Below are positions 1 through 7,255 of a DNA stretch of 22,208 nucleotides, piece by piece; position 1 is the first letter of the stretch, and every line of letters begins with the position of its first letter. Position numbers and translations under genes: made by a program. The stretch covers positions 1,391 to 23,598 of the forward strand of contig DGNJ01000131.1 in assembly GCA_002388905.1 (NCBI GenBank). Reading direction: 5' to 3'. The notes below the pieces were generated by a model, which was given only the letters and a program-made list of their open reading frames with translations, had not been told where the DNA came from and made no database searches. Source of the DNA: Cellvibrionales bacterium UBA4495 (GTDB taxonomy: Bacteria; Pseudomonadota; Gammaproteobacteria; Pseudomonadales; Porticoccaceae).

Positions 1-995
1 TTCCCCTGGTGCAGTACTACCGGGCCGCCAAGGGCGAGATCCGCAAGCTCGCCGAAGAGCGCAAGAAATCCGATCACGCCCGCCAGCGCTTCGAGTTCCA
101 CAAGGCCCGCCAGGAGCGCCTTGAGGCCGAGAAAGCCGCCAAACGCGAAGCCCGCCGCAAGGCCGCCGAGGCCGCAAAGGAAACCGCGGCGACGGGCGCC
201 CCCAAAAAAGGCAAGGGTTCCGCCGACGACATTATCGCCATGGCCAAGGCCCGTGCCGCCGAACGCAAGGCCTCGCCAGAACAGGCCCGGGCCAAGCTGG
301 AGCGGGGCGTGGAATCGGCCAGGGACCGGCTGAAAGCGGCGGAGGAAAAACTCGCCGAAGCACAACGGGAGGCCATCGAGGGAGAAGCCCTGGAAAAGCT
401 CCGCGCCCGCGTCGAGACGGCAAGGCTCAAACTGGGAGAAGCCGAACGCAAATTGCAGCAGGAAGTGAAGCCTGCAGAAGTGGAGTCTGCAAAGGACACC
501 GGGAAAACGGTCGCCGCGAAAATGCAGCAAAGCCCGCGGGAGCAGCTGGAGAAGAAGATTGCCACGCTGCGCGAGCGTATCGCCGGCACCGAGGCCAAGA
601 TCGCCGACATCGCCGATGCCACCACTGTCGAGGCCATGCGCAAGGGCCTGGACAAGCAACAGCAAAAACTCCGGGACGCCGAGCGCGAACTGGCCGAATT
701 GCCCCCCGACGCCCAGGAACCGGGGGAAGATCCGGTGGCCGCCGATGCCGCGGCCGCCGCCATCGCCCGGGCCCAGGCGCGTATCGAGGCCCGGCAAAGC
801 CAGACGCCCGAGCAGCAACGACAGGCCCGCATCGAATCCCTGCGCCAGCGCATCGACAAGGCGGAGCAGAAACTCGCCAGGGCCGAGGCCGAGGGGTCGG
901 AGCATATCGACACCCTGAGAACCTCTGTGGACAAGCTCCGCGCCAAACTCGATACCGAGCAGCGGGAAGCAGGCGGCATCGAGGAGAATTCCTGA
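1..995 (+). CDS. rnfC: RnfC, C-terminal part (5' end outside window)
   Basis: This is the C-terminal ~330 residues of RnfC, the peripheral NADH-side, iron-sulfur and flavin-binding subunit of the Rnf ferredoxin:NAD+ oxidoreductase. The reading frame is open from the first base, so the gene begins upstream. The first residues (PLVQYYRAAKGEIR) match the segment that follows the ferredoxin domain in RnfC. The rest is a charged, Ala/Glu/Lys/Arg-rich tail predicted to be coiled coil. It holds two IARA-type motifs typical of gammaproteobacterial RnfC (IIAMAKARA near base 225 and AAIARAQARIEAR near base 755) and three related helical blocks of ~50 residues at bases 294-458, 543-698 and 828-968. The tail probably docks soluble partners or membrane subunits, which is inference. 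The catalytic domains cannot be judged here. rnfD starts 3 bases after the stop. Confidence 0.9.
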   Translation, partial: PLVQYYRAAKGEIRKLAEERKKSDHARQRFEFHKARQERLEAEKAAKREARRKAAEAAKETAATGAPKKGKGSADDIIAMAKARAAERKASPEQARAKLERGVESARDRLKAAEEKLAEAQREAIEGEALEKLRARVETARLKLGEAERKLQQEVKPAEVESAKDTGKTVAAKMQQSPREQLEKKIATLRERIAGTEAKIADIADATTVEAMRKGLDKQQQKLRDAERELAELPPDAQEPGEDPVAADAAAAAIARAQARIEARQSQTPEQQRQARIESLRQRIDKAEQKLARAEAEGSEHIDTLRTSVDKLRAKLDTEQREAGGIEENS

Positions 996-998
996 GCC

Positions 999-2069
999 AT
1001 GGTATTCACCCGCGCCTCCTCGCCCCACGGCCACGCGCCTCTGGACACCCGCCGGGTCATGCAGTACGTGCTCCTGGCGACGATACCGGGGCTGGTGGCC
1101 CTGACCTGGAACTTCGGCTGGGGCTCGCTGATCAACATCGTCCTGGCGTGCCTGGTGGCCGTGGCCTGCGAAGCGGGCGTCATGGCCATCCGCCGCCGGC
1201 CGGTGATTTTCTATCTGCGCGACCACAGCGCCCTGGTCACCGCCTGCCTGCTGGGCCTGGCCCTGCCGCCCCTGGCCCCGTGGTGGCTTGTGGTGCTGGC
1301 CACCGGCTTTGCCATCGTCGTTGCCAAGCACCTCTATGGAGGCCTCGGCTACAACCCCTTCAACCCGGCCATGGTGGGTTATGTGGTGGCGCTGATTTCC
1401 TTCCCGGTGGCCATGACCACCTGGATCACACCCCGGGACCTGCTCCCGGAGGGCGTCACCCTGCCCGGCCTGATTGAATCCGTGCGCATCGTCTTCGGCT
1501 TTGCCGGCACCGGCTCGGTCCTGGACGGCATCACCGGCGCCACGCCCCTGGATGCCTTCAAGCACCACAGCGGCCTGCTGGTGGAACAGATCCGTGCCCG
1601 GGAGCCCCTGTTCAGCGAGGCGGAGGTGGCCAGCTACGGCTGGGAATGGGTCAACCTGGGCTTTCTCGCCGGCGGCGTGTGGCTGCTCTACAAGCGGGTT
1701 TTCACCTGGCACGCCCCCATCGCCATGCTCTCCGCCCTGGCACTGATGGCAATGCTGTTCTACGACGGAGGCAGTTCGTCAAGCGGCGGGCCGGTACTCA
1801 TGCACTTGCTGAGCGGCGCCACCATGCTGGGTGCGTTCTTTATCGTCACCGATCCGGTGAGTTCGGCCACCAGCAACCGGGGCCGCCTGGTTTTCGGCGC
1901 CGCCATCGGCATACTGATCTACGTCATCCGGGTCTGGGGCGGCTATCCCGATGCCGTGGCCTTCGCCGTGCTGCTGATGAATTTCGCCGCCCCCATGATC
2001 GACAACTACAGCCTGCCGCGCACCTATGGCCAGAAAAAATCCCGCCGGGCAACGGAGAAAATGGAATGA
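999..2069 (+). CDS. rnfD: RnfD, membrane subunit with covalent FMN
   Basis: RnfD is an integral membrane subunit of the Rnf complex, homologous to NqrB, and takes part in electron transfer coupled to ion translocation. The 356-residue length is normal. Several hydrophobic helices are visible, along with the family motif GGLGYNPFNPAMVGYV at residues 114-129. The sequence GITGATPLDAF at residues 178-187 is the flavinylation site: Thr182 in (S/T)GAT is the residue to which ApbE attaches FMN by a phosphoester bond in this family. The start is the ATG 3 bases after the rnfC stop, with GAGGAG at 981-986 as a somewhat distant ribosome site. The stop overlaps the rnfG start in an ATGA arrangement, so the two are translationally coupled. 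No apbE gene lies in the window, so the flavin transferase must be encoded elsewhere. Confidence 0.96.
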   Translation: MVFTRASSPHGHAPLDTRRVMQYVLLATIPGLVALTWNFGWGSLINIVLACLVAVACEAGVMAIRRRPVIFYLRDHSALVTACLLGLALPPLAPWWLVVLATGFAIVVAKHLYGGLGYNPFNPAMVGYVVALISFPVAMTTWITPRDLLPEGVTLPGLIESVRIVFGFAGTGSVLDGITGATPLDAFKHHSGLLVEQIRAREPLFSEAEVASYGWEWVNLGFLAGGVWLLYKRVFTWHAPIAMLSALALMAMLFYDGGSSSSGGPVLMHLLSGATMLGAFFIVTDPVSSATSNRGRLVFGAAIGILIYVIRVWGGYPDAVAFAVLLMNFAAPMIDNYSLPRTYGQKKSRRATEKME

Positions 2070-2773
2070 GTTCGCCGGAAGACCAGGGCCCGGCACCGCC
2101 ACGGCTGACCAGTTCGATCCGCTTTAACAGCCTGGTACTGGGGCTGTTTGCCCTGGTCACGGCATTGTTGCTGGCCACCACCTACCTGGGCACCCGCGAC
2201 ACCATCGCCGAAGCGGAACGGGAAGCCGCCCAGCGTTCGCTGCTGGAAATATTTCCACCGGACAGCCACGACAACGACCTGTTGGACGACACCATCCCGG
2301 TGCCCAAACCCTATTGGTCCACCCTGGGGCTGGACAAGGGTGGCGACATTCACGTGGCCAGGCGCGACGGCAGAATCGTCGGTTTTATTGTCCCCGCGGT
2401 GGCACCGGATGGCTACAATGGTGACATCCGCCTGCTGGTGGGCCTGCGACCCGACGGCACCATTGCCGGGGTGCGGGTGACCAGCCACAGCGAAACCCCG
2501 GGGCTGGGGGACAAGGTGGACCTGAAGATCAGCGACTGGATTCTCGGCTTTAACGGCAAGTCCCTGGGCAACCGGCGCCGGGAGGACTGGGCGGTAAAGA
2601 AAGACGGCGGCAGCTTCGATCAGTTCACCGGCGCCACCATCACGCCCCGGGCGGTGGTGGCCCGGGTCTTGCGCACGCTGCTGTTCTTCCGCGACCATGG
2701 CGGCGAACTGGTCAAGGCGGCGAAAAAGGCGACGCCGGCGGCCGCGACGACCACCAACTCCAAAGCAGATTGA
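2066..2773 (+). CDS. rnfG: RnfG, membrane-anchored periplasmic flavoprotein subunit
   Basis: RnfG (NqrC homologue, 235 residues) has one N-terminal membrane helix at about residues 22-42 and a large periplasmic FMN-binding domain. The family signature [10 protein letters not shown] is at residues 141-150. The flavinylation motif [11 protein letters not shown] is at residues 188-198, so Thr191 is the expected covalent FMN attachment site. It passes electrons within Rnf together with RnfD. The ATG start overlaps the rnfD stop (ATGA). The tail after residue 215 is a low-complexity Lys/Ala/Thr stretch, a common feature of this subunit in Gammaproteobacteria. rnfE follows, its ATG 8 bases after the stop. 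Confidence 0.96.
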   Translation: MSSPEDQGPAPPRLTSSIRFNSLVLGLFALVTALLLATTYLGTRDTIAEAEREAAQRSLLEIFPPDSHDNDLLDDTIPVPKPYWSTLGLDKGGDIHVARRDGRIVGFIVPAVAPDGYNGDIRLLVGLRPDGTIAGVRVTSHSETPGLGDKVDLKISDWILGFNGKSLGNRRREDWAVKKDGGSFDQFTGATITPRAVVARVLRTLLFFRDHGGELVKAAKKATPAAATTTNSKAD

Positions 2774-2781
2774 CGCAAACC

Positions 2782-3498
2782 ATGACGGATCAAAGTCAGT
2801 ACGGCGAAATTGCCCGCAATGGCCTGTGGAACAACAACCCGGCCCTGGTACAGCTTCTGGGCCTGTGCCCGCTGCTGGCGGTAACCGGCACCGTGGTCAA
2901 CGCCCTGGGGCTGGGGCTGGCCACCCTGCTGGTGCTGGTGGGGTCCAACCTGGTGGTGTCGCTGATCCGCCGCCAGGTTTCGGATGCAGTGCGCATCCCC
3001 GTGTTCGTGATGATCATCGCCACCTTCGTCACCTGCACCGAACTGTTGATGAAAGCCTATACCTACGAGCTCTACCAGATTCTGGGCATCTTTATTCCCC
3101 TCATCGTCACCAACTGCGCCATCCTCGGTCGGGCGGAAGCCTTCGCCAGCAAGAACGGTCTGCTGCCCTCGACCCTGGACGGCGTGATGATGGGACTCGG
3201 TTTCGGCGCCGTGCTCCTGGTCATCGGCGGCATTCGCGAGATCCTGGGCCACGGTACCCTGTTCGCCAACATGTCGCTGCTCTTCGGCCCGGTGGCGGAG
3301 GGCTGGCAACTGACCCTGTTCGGCGACGGCCAGGGCCTGCTGGTGGCAGTGCTGCCTCCAGGGGCCTTTCTGGTAACCGGCCTGCTCATCGCCCTGAAAA
3401 ACGTTATCGACGGCCAGATCGCCCGTCGCCGGGCCGCCCGCCGGGCACCCGTTGCCAGGGGCTCCAAACGGGTTCGCACCACCGGAACCATCAGCTAG
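2782..3498 (+). CDS. rnfE: RnfE, membrane subunit with buried Cys iron ligands
   Basis: RnfE (NqrD homologue, 238 residues) is a six-helix membrane protein that pairs with RnfA around an intramembrane iron centre. The expected cysteines are visible: Cys29 in [11 protein letters not shown] and Cys112 in [18 protein letters not shown], which are the conserved ligand positions of the NqrD/RnfE family. I chose ATG 2782 because [20 protein letters not shown] matches the usual N-terminus. An in-frame TTG at 2770 overlapping the rnfG stop would add only MTQT. The C-terminus carries a short Arg-rich extension. It is the last rnf gene here; neither rnfH nor nth, which often follow in Gammaproteobacteria, is present downstream. 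Confidence 0.95.
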   Translation: MTDQSQYGEIARNGLWNNNPALVQLLGLCPLLAVTGTVVNALGLGLATLLVLVGSNLVVSLIRRQVSDAVRIPVFVMIIATFVTCTELLMKAYTYELYQILGIFIPLIVTNCAILGRAEAFASKNGLLPSTLDGVMMGLGFGAVLLVIGGIREILGHGTLFANMSLLFGPVAEGWQLTLFGDGQGLLVAVLPPGAFLVTGLLIALKNVIDGQIARRRAARRAPVARGSKRVRTTGTIS

Positions 3499-3551
3499 AA
3501 CGTCTGCTGCTCTCGGAGAGCGACGCCACGTGCCGCCCAGGGCCGTTCGCC

Positions 3552-3580
3552 TTGAGATGGCCCGGCAAGTCTCATACTAT
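3552..3580 (+). promoter_or_regulatory. Probable sigma-70 promoter of the mrp operon
   Basis: The 110-base gap between rnfE and mrpE contains TTGAGA (3552-3557, five of six matches to the -35 consensus), a 17-base spacer, and TACTAT (3575-3580, four of six to the -10 consensus). Transcription would begin near 3587 and leave a leader of about 22 bases before the mrpE GTG. The spacing and position are right, and this is the only gap inside the + strand block from 1 to 10460. It suggests the antiporter genes can be expressed apart from rnf, although read-through remains possible. A small perfect inverted repeat (GCTCTC/GAGAGC, 3509-3521) lies between the rnfE stop and this site but has no T-run. 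Confidence 0.5.
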
Positions 3581-3608
3581 CAAGGCAACCCAGCAACCGG
3601 GAGTGACT

Positions 3609-4100
3609 GTGCACAGGCCGAAAGCGGTCGCCGTCAAAGTTTATGCGTTTGTTTCCTGGCTGATTCTCCACGGTGCCCTGTGGTGGCTGCTTACCGGCGG
3701 CCATGGCTGGGCATTCGGGCTGGCGTTTGCGGTGTCCGCCGCGGCCCTTTCCCTGTACCTGTCGCGCTCGCCGCTGCCCCTGCGCCTGCATAGACTGCCG
3801 GGCTTTGTCGCCATGTTCTGCCGGGAACTCCTGTCCGCCGGCTGGGACGTGGCCCGGCGGGCCCTGCATCCGCGACTGCCGCTGGCACCGCAATGGCTCG
3901 ACTACCCCCTGCAATCCCGCGACTTCCATGTCCGCCTGGTGCTGTCCGCGATGGTGGGCCTGCTGCCCGGCACCCTGTCGTCCCGATTCGAAGACGACAT
4001 CCTGTGGGTACACGTCATCGATGCAACACAACCCTGGCAGGACACAGTGGCGGCCCTGGAACAGGCCCTTGCGAATTTGCTGGAGGACCGGCGGGCATGA
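3609..4100 (+). CDS. mrpE: Mrp/Mnh-type Na+/H+ antiporter subunit E
   Basis: MrpE/MnhE family protein of 163 residues and first gene of the antiporter cluster. It is a small membrane subunit needed for assembly of the Mrp (or Mbh) complex; its exact role in transport is not settled. The N-terminal half is hydrophobic with two or three helices (VYAFVSWLILHGALWWLL onwards). The second half has the family pattern of a soluble segment, RDFHVRLVLSAMVGLLPGTLS then ILWVHVIDA, where MrpE proteins usually read SLTPGT and hVHvlD. I chose GTG 3609 because GGGAG (3599-3603) lies 5 bases upstream. A GTG at 3603 is the alternative. The stop overlaps the mrpF start by 4 bases (ATGA). Confidence 0.88.
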   Translation: MHRPKAVAVKVYAFVSWLILHGALWWLLTGGHGWAFGLAFAVSAAALSLYLSRSPLPLRLHRLPGFVAMFCRELLSAGWDVARRALHPRLPLAPQWLDYPLQSRDFHVRLVLSAMVGLLPGTLSSRFEDDILWVHVIDATQPWQDTVAALEQALANLLEDRRA

Positions 4101-4345
4101 TGGCACTGGCGGGATTTCTTCTGTTGACCGCGCTGGCCGGGTTATGGCGGCTGCTGCGGGGGCCCACCAGGGCGGACCGACTTCTACCCATTCAGTTTTT
4201 TGGCACCACCGGTACCACCGTCCTGCTGATCCTGGCTCAAGCCCAGCAACAGCCGGCCCTGCGGATTGTAGCCCTGCTCCTGGCCCTGCTCGCGGCGGTG
4301 GTGCCCATCGCGCTCGTTCAGTATTTGAGGAGGGTAGGTGACTGA
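4097..4345 (+). CDS. mrpF: Mrp/Mnh-type antiporter subunit F
   Basis: MrpF/MnhF family protein of 82 residues with three hydrophobic segments. It carries the signature RLLRGPTRADRLLPIQFFGT at residues 18-37, which normally reads RxxxGPTxxDRvvALDxxgT. The position usually held by Asp or Asn after the AL pair is Gln33 here, a departure from a residue reported as functionally important in other MrpF proteins. ATG 4097 overlaps the mrpE stop, and a second ATG directly follows, so the start could be either. It ends inside the start region of mrpG. Length, order and motif agree on the call. Confidence 0.88.
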   Translation: MMALAGFLLLTALAGLWRLLRGPTRADRLLPIQFFGTTGTTVLLILAQAQQQPALRIVALLLALLAAVVPIALVQYLRRVGD

Positions 4346-4661
4346 CTGGCTGGCACTATTGAGCTGGGTGCCCCTGCTTGCGGGTGCCTTCTTCTTCCTG
4401 GCCGGCACGGTGGGCCTGCTACGCTTTCCCGATATCTACTCGCGCCTTCATGCCATCACCAAGGCGGACACCCTCGGCCTGGGCCTGGTGACCCTGGGCC
4501 TGATAATGCGTGCTGAAAACTGGCAGGCCGTGGCTGTCATGGTGCTGATCTGGTTGCTGATGATGGGCTCCGGCGCCACCACCTGCCAATTGCTGGCCCG
4601 CTATCAGCAGGATCTGGAGGCGCCCGACGCGGACAAGGAACCGGTCCATGCCCGACGCTGA
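4338..4661 (+). CDS. mrpG: Mrp/Mnh-type antiporter subunit G
   Basis: MrpG/MnhG family membrane protein of 107 residues with three helices. The hallmark LLRFPDIYSRLHAITKADTLGLG is seen at residues 27-49; the RLHA.TK.dTLG core is conserved in MrpG and archaeal MbhC. It forms part of the small-subunit bundle with E and F. The start is GTG 4338, supported by GAGGAGGG at 4327-4334 just upstream, and it overlaps the mrpF end by 8 bases. Its own end overlaps the next gene by 14 bases. The sequence is normal for the family. Confidence 0.92.
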   Translation: MTDWLALLSWVPLLAGAFFFLAGTVGLLRFPDIYSRLHAITKADTLGLGLVTLGLIMRAENWQAVAVMVLIWLLMMGSGATTCQLLARYQQDLEAPDADKEPVHARR

Positions 4662-5553
4662 GTGGCTGTTCGACGGTACCCTGGGGATCCTGCTGCTGGT
4701 TCTTGCCGGGGCGGCCCTGCATGCCCGCAGCCTCTATGCCGCAGTGGTCATGTTCATCGCGCTGGGCCTGATGCTGGCACTTACCTGGGCGCGACTGGGC
4801 GCCCCCGACCTGGCCCTCGCCGAGGCGGCCATCGGCGCGGGAGTGACCGGCGCGCTCCTGTTTTCGACCCTTTACAAGGCCGGCATGGACCGGCATAAAC
4901 GCGCAACCCCGAACCGGATTGCCCTGCTATTGCCCGGTCTGGCCTTCCTATTGCTGCTGACGGCGGCCTGGCCGCTGCCGGAGATGCACTCGCCCCTGCC
5001 CGACCAGGTAATGGCGCATCTGAAAGACAGCGGGGTATCCCATCCGGTTACCGCCGTCCTGCTCAACTTCCGCGCCTGGGACACACTCCTGGAAGTTTCG
5101 GTGGTCCTGATCGCCCTGTTGGGAGTCCGCCAGCTTTACCCTTCCCACGGCGAAGTTCCGACTCCCTGGCCGCTGATGCTGGCCTGGGGCAGGCTGCTGG
5201 CGCCGTTGACCGTGATCGTTGGCGGCTATTTGCTGTGGCGCGGCACAGACGCCCCCGGCGGCGCCTTCCAGGCGGGTACTGTCCTCGCCGCCGGCGGCGT
5301 CGCCCTGCGCCTGATCGGTGTACTGCCACCCCTGGGCTGGCACCAGTGGCCGGTACGCCTGCTGGTCCTCGCCGGCGTACTGGTCTTTGTCGCGGTGGCG
5401 GCCCTGACCGCCTGGCTGGGTCAGGGATGGCTTCACTACCCGACCGGCTCGAGCAAGGTGCTGATCCTGTTGATCGAACTCATGGCAACGGCGTCCATTG
5501 CCACCACCCTGACGTTGCTGGTCGTGGGCGAGAAGCGGGAGTTGCGGCCTTGA
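4648..5553 (+). CDS. mrpB: Fused MbhD-MbhE-MrpB-like antiporter subunit
   Basis: This 301-residue membrane protein joins three units that are separate in archaeal Mbh, where the first two correspond to the C-terminal part of MrpA. Residues ~10-78 resemble MbhD/DUF4040 (LGAPDLALAEAAIGAGVTGALL at 50-71). Residues ~92-165 resemble MbhE (HPVTAVLLNFRAWDTLLEVSV at 132-152). Residues ~176-298 are an MnhB/MrpB domain (LLAPLTVIVGGYLLWRGTDAPGGAFQAG at 183-210). The protein therefore supplies the MrpA C-terminal helices without the NuoL-like part of MrpA. ATG 4648 overlaps mrpG by 14 bases, and the stop overlaps the mrpC TTG. Domain limits are estimates from motif positions. Confidence 0.88.
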   Translation: MPDAEWLFDGTLGILLLVLAGAALHARSLYAAVVMFIALGLMLALTWARLGAPDLALAEAAIGAGVTGALLFSTLYKAGMDRHKRATPNRIALLLPGLAFLLLLTAAWPLPEMHSPLPDQVMAHLKDSGVSHPVTAVLLNFRAWDTLLEVSVVLIALLGVRQLYPSHGEVPTPWPLMLAWGRLLAPLTVIVGGYLLWRGTDAPGGAFQAGTVLAAGGVALRLIGVLPPLGWHQWPVRLLVLAGVLVFVAVAALTAWLGQGWLHYPTGSSKVLILLIELMATASIATTLTLLVVGEKRELRP

Positions 5554-5834
5554 GCACCACCCTCTTTTATCTCGCCATTGGCATCGGCCTCTGGCTGATG
5601 GGACTGCACGGCCTGCTGGCGACGCGCCAGTCCATAATCCTGGTCCTGGCGATCAACATCATGTCGAGCGGCACCTTTATGGTCATGGTCGCCCTGGCCA
5701 CCCATAGCGACCCGGTGGATCCCGTCCTCCAGGCACTGGTGGTCACCGGCTTGGTGGTGGCGGTCAGTGCCACGGCGCTTGCCCTGCGACTGGCCGCTTC
5801 GCGCCGGCGCAGGACAGAGGACGACGCCACGTGA
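5550..5834 (+). CDS. mrpC: Mrp/Mnh-type antiporter subunit C (NuoK-like)
   Basis: A 94-residue three-helix protein of the MrpC/NuoK family, which lies between the antiporter-like subunits and carries part of the central proton axis. Seen: GLHGLLATRQSIILVLAINIMSSGTFMVMVA in the first two helices and DPVDPVLQALVVTGLVVAVSATALALRLA in the third. The DPvxQALvlTgiVv pattern is diagnostic of MrpC. The only good start is TTG 5550, in a TTGA overlap with the previous stop, with GGGAG (5537-5541) 8 bases upstream. The stop overlaps the next gene in a GTGA arrangement. The protein is slightly shorter than typical MrpC (about 110 residues). Confidence 0.9.
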   Translation: MSTTLFYLAIGIGLWLMGLHGLLATRQSIILVLAINIMSSGTFMVMVALATHSDPVDPVLQALVVTGLVVAVSATALALRLAASRRRRTEDDAT

Positions 5835-7255
5835 ATCCGGCGCTGCTCAGCCTGCTGACCCCTCTGGCGACGGCGATATTGATGCTTCTGTGCCGGTCCC
5901 GTGCCGCCGTCTGGACCATCGCCGCCAGCCTCCTGAGCCTGGTTGCGGCGATCGCAGCGCTGTACCAGGTCACCACAGACGGCAGCCAGTTGATTCACCT
6001 GGGTGGCTGGGAGAGTCCGCTGGCCATTCGTTTTCGGGTAACCGCCCTGAGTGCGCTGTTGCTGGCCTTCACCGCGTTGATTCACCTGCTGGTGGGCCTC
6101 TACGCCGCGCGCAGCCGCCACAGTCAGACCCGGAACACTGACTACTGGCCGTTGTCCTGTTTTCTGCACGCGAGTCTGGCGTCCCTGTGGCTTTCCACCG
6201 ACCTTTTCAACTGGTATGTGATCCTGGAGCTGCTGGGTCTGACCGCAGTGGCCCTGGTCAGCCTGGCCGGAACCAAAGCCCATCGGGCAGCCTTCAACTA
6301 CCTGCTTTTGTCCCTGGCCGCCTCTCTGTGCTACCTGCTGGGCGTGGCACTCCTCTATGGCCGTTACGGGGTTCTCGACAGCCTCCTGCTCGCCGACATG
6401 CTGGAAGCGGACCATACCACCCGCACGGCCCTGCTCGTCATTACGCTGGGTCTGATGCTCAAGGCCGCGCTCTGGCCCCTGCATTTATGGCTGCCCCCCG
6501 CCCACGCCGGCGCCCCGACGGCGGTAAGCGCCCTGCTCTCGGCCCTGGTGGTGAAGGGTCCCCTGTTCGTCCTCTGGATGCTCTGGAGCCAGGTGGCCCC
6601 GGTGGAACTGGGCCGCCAGGCCGGCCCCGCGATGGCGGCCGCGGGTGTGGCCGCGCTGGTTTCGGCGGGCTGGTCCGCCTGCCGTACGCCGCATATCAAG
6701 ACCCTGGTGGCCTACTCCACTGTGGCTCAGCTGGGCTACGCGTTGCTCGCCCTGGGCATGCTGTTGCGCTGGGGAGTACGGGAACTGCATGTGGCCCTGT
6801 GGCTATTCGTATTTGCCCATGGCCTGGCCAAAGCCTCCATGTTTCTGGCGGCCGGGGAAATGCAATCGACCCTGGGCAGCAAGAAGGTCTCTGCCCTGCG
6901 GGGTGCCACCCAGACCGTCCCCGTGGCGATGTTTGCTTTTGCCGTGGCCGGCGGCAGCCTGATCGGACTGCCACCCAGCGGAGGTTTCCTGGCCAAGTGG
7001 GTGCTGCTGCAGCCGCTGCTGCTTGAGCCGAGCCACTGGCCCTGGGCCCTGGGGGTGCTGCTGGGCACCCTGGCCAGCGCTGCCTACGTATTCCGGGTGA
7101 TCGCCCTGTCCTTCGACCGGGCTCCGCCGCCCCGGCCGGACTATAATCCCGACCCCGTCGCCCAGTGGCTGACCCTGCTGCCGGCGCTGCTGGTCTGGGG
7201 CATGGCCCTGGGTGGGGAAACCCTGATCCTGTGGATGTCGGGAGTGGCGTACTGA
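5831..7255 (+). CDS. mrpD: MrpD-like proton-channel subunit, first copy
   Basis: This 474-residue Proton_antipo_M family protein (NuoL/M/N, MrpD, MbhH) has about 14 helices. The expected ion-path residues are all present: Glu133 in the fifth helix (NWYVILELLGL), Lys211 in the seventh (LMLKAALWPLHLWLPPAHAGAP), Lys242 in the eighth (SALVVKGPLF) and Lys389 in the twelfth (PSGGFLAKWVLL). This supports an active half-channel pair. It follows mrpC as in Mrp and Mbh operons, so it is the best candidate for true MrpD. The start is GTG 5831, overlapping the mrpC stop by 4 bases. Complex I subunit M or N is excluded by the neighbours. Confidence 0.92.
   Translation: MNPALLSLLTPLATAILMLLCRSRAAVWTIAASLLSLVAAIAALYQVTTDGSQLIHLGGWESPLAIRFRVTALSALLLAFTALIHLLVGLYAARSRHSQTRNTDYWPLSCFLHASLASLWLSTDLFNWYVILELLGLTAVALVSLAGTKAHRAAFNYLLLSLAASLCYLLGVALLYGRYGVLDSLLLADMLEADHTTRTALLVITLGLMLKAALWPLHLWLPPAHAGAPTAVSALLSALVVKGPLFVLWMLWSQVAPVELGRQAGPAMAAAGVAALVSAGWSACRTPHIKTLVAYSTVAQLGYALLALGMLLRWGVRELHVALWLFVFAHGLAKASMFLAAGEMQSTLGSKKVSALRGATQTVPVAMFAFAVAGGSLIGLPPSGGFLAKWVLLQPLLLEPSHWPWALGVLLGTLASAAYVFRVIALSFDRAPPPRPDYNPDPVAQWLTLLPALLVWGMALGGETLILWMSGVAY

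Noticed and set aside
74..1189. Long antisense reading frame (371 codons) across rnfC and the start of rnfD
   Set aside because: Ser/Arg/Ala-rich translation with no domain; it is the complement of a GC-rich coiled-coil gene and arises from codon bias.
2770..2781. TTG 2770 as the rnfE start
   Set aside because: It would overlap rnfG neatly, but ATG 2782 gives the family N-terminus; the difference is only four residues.
3509..3521. Small hairpin GCTCTC/GAGAGC as an rnf terminator
   Set aside because: The loop is too short for the full stem and there is no T-run after it.
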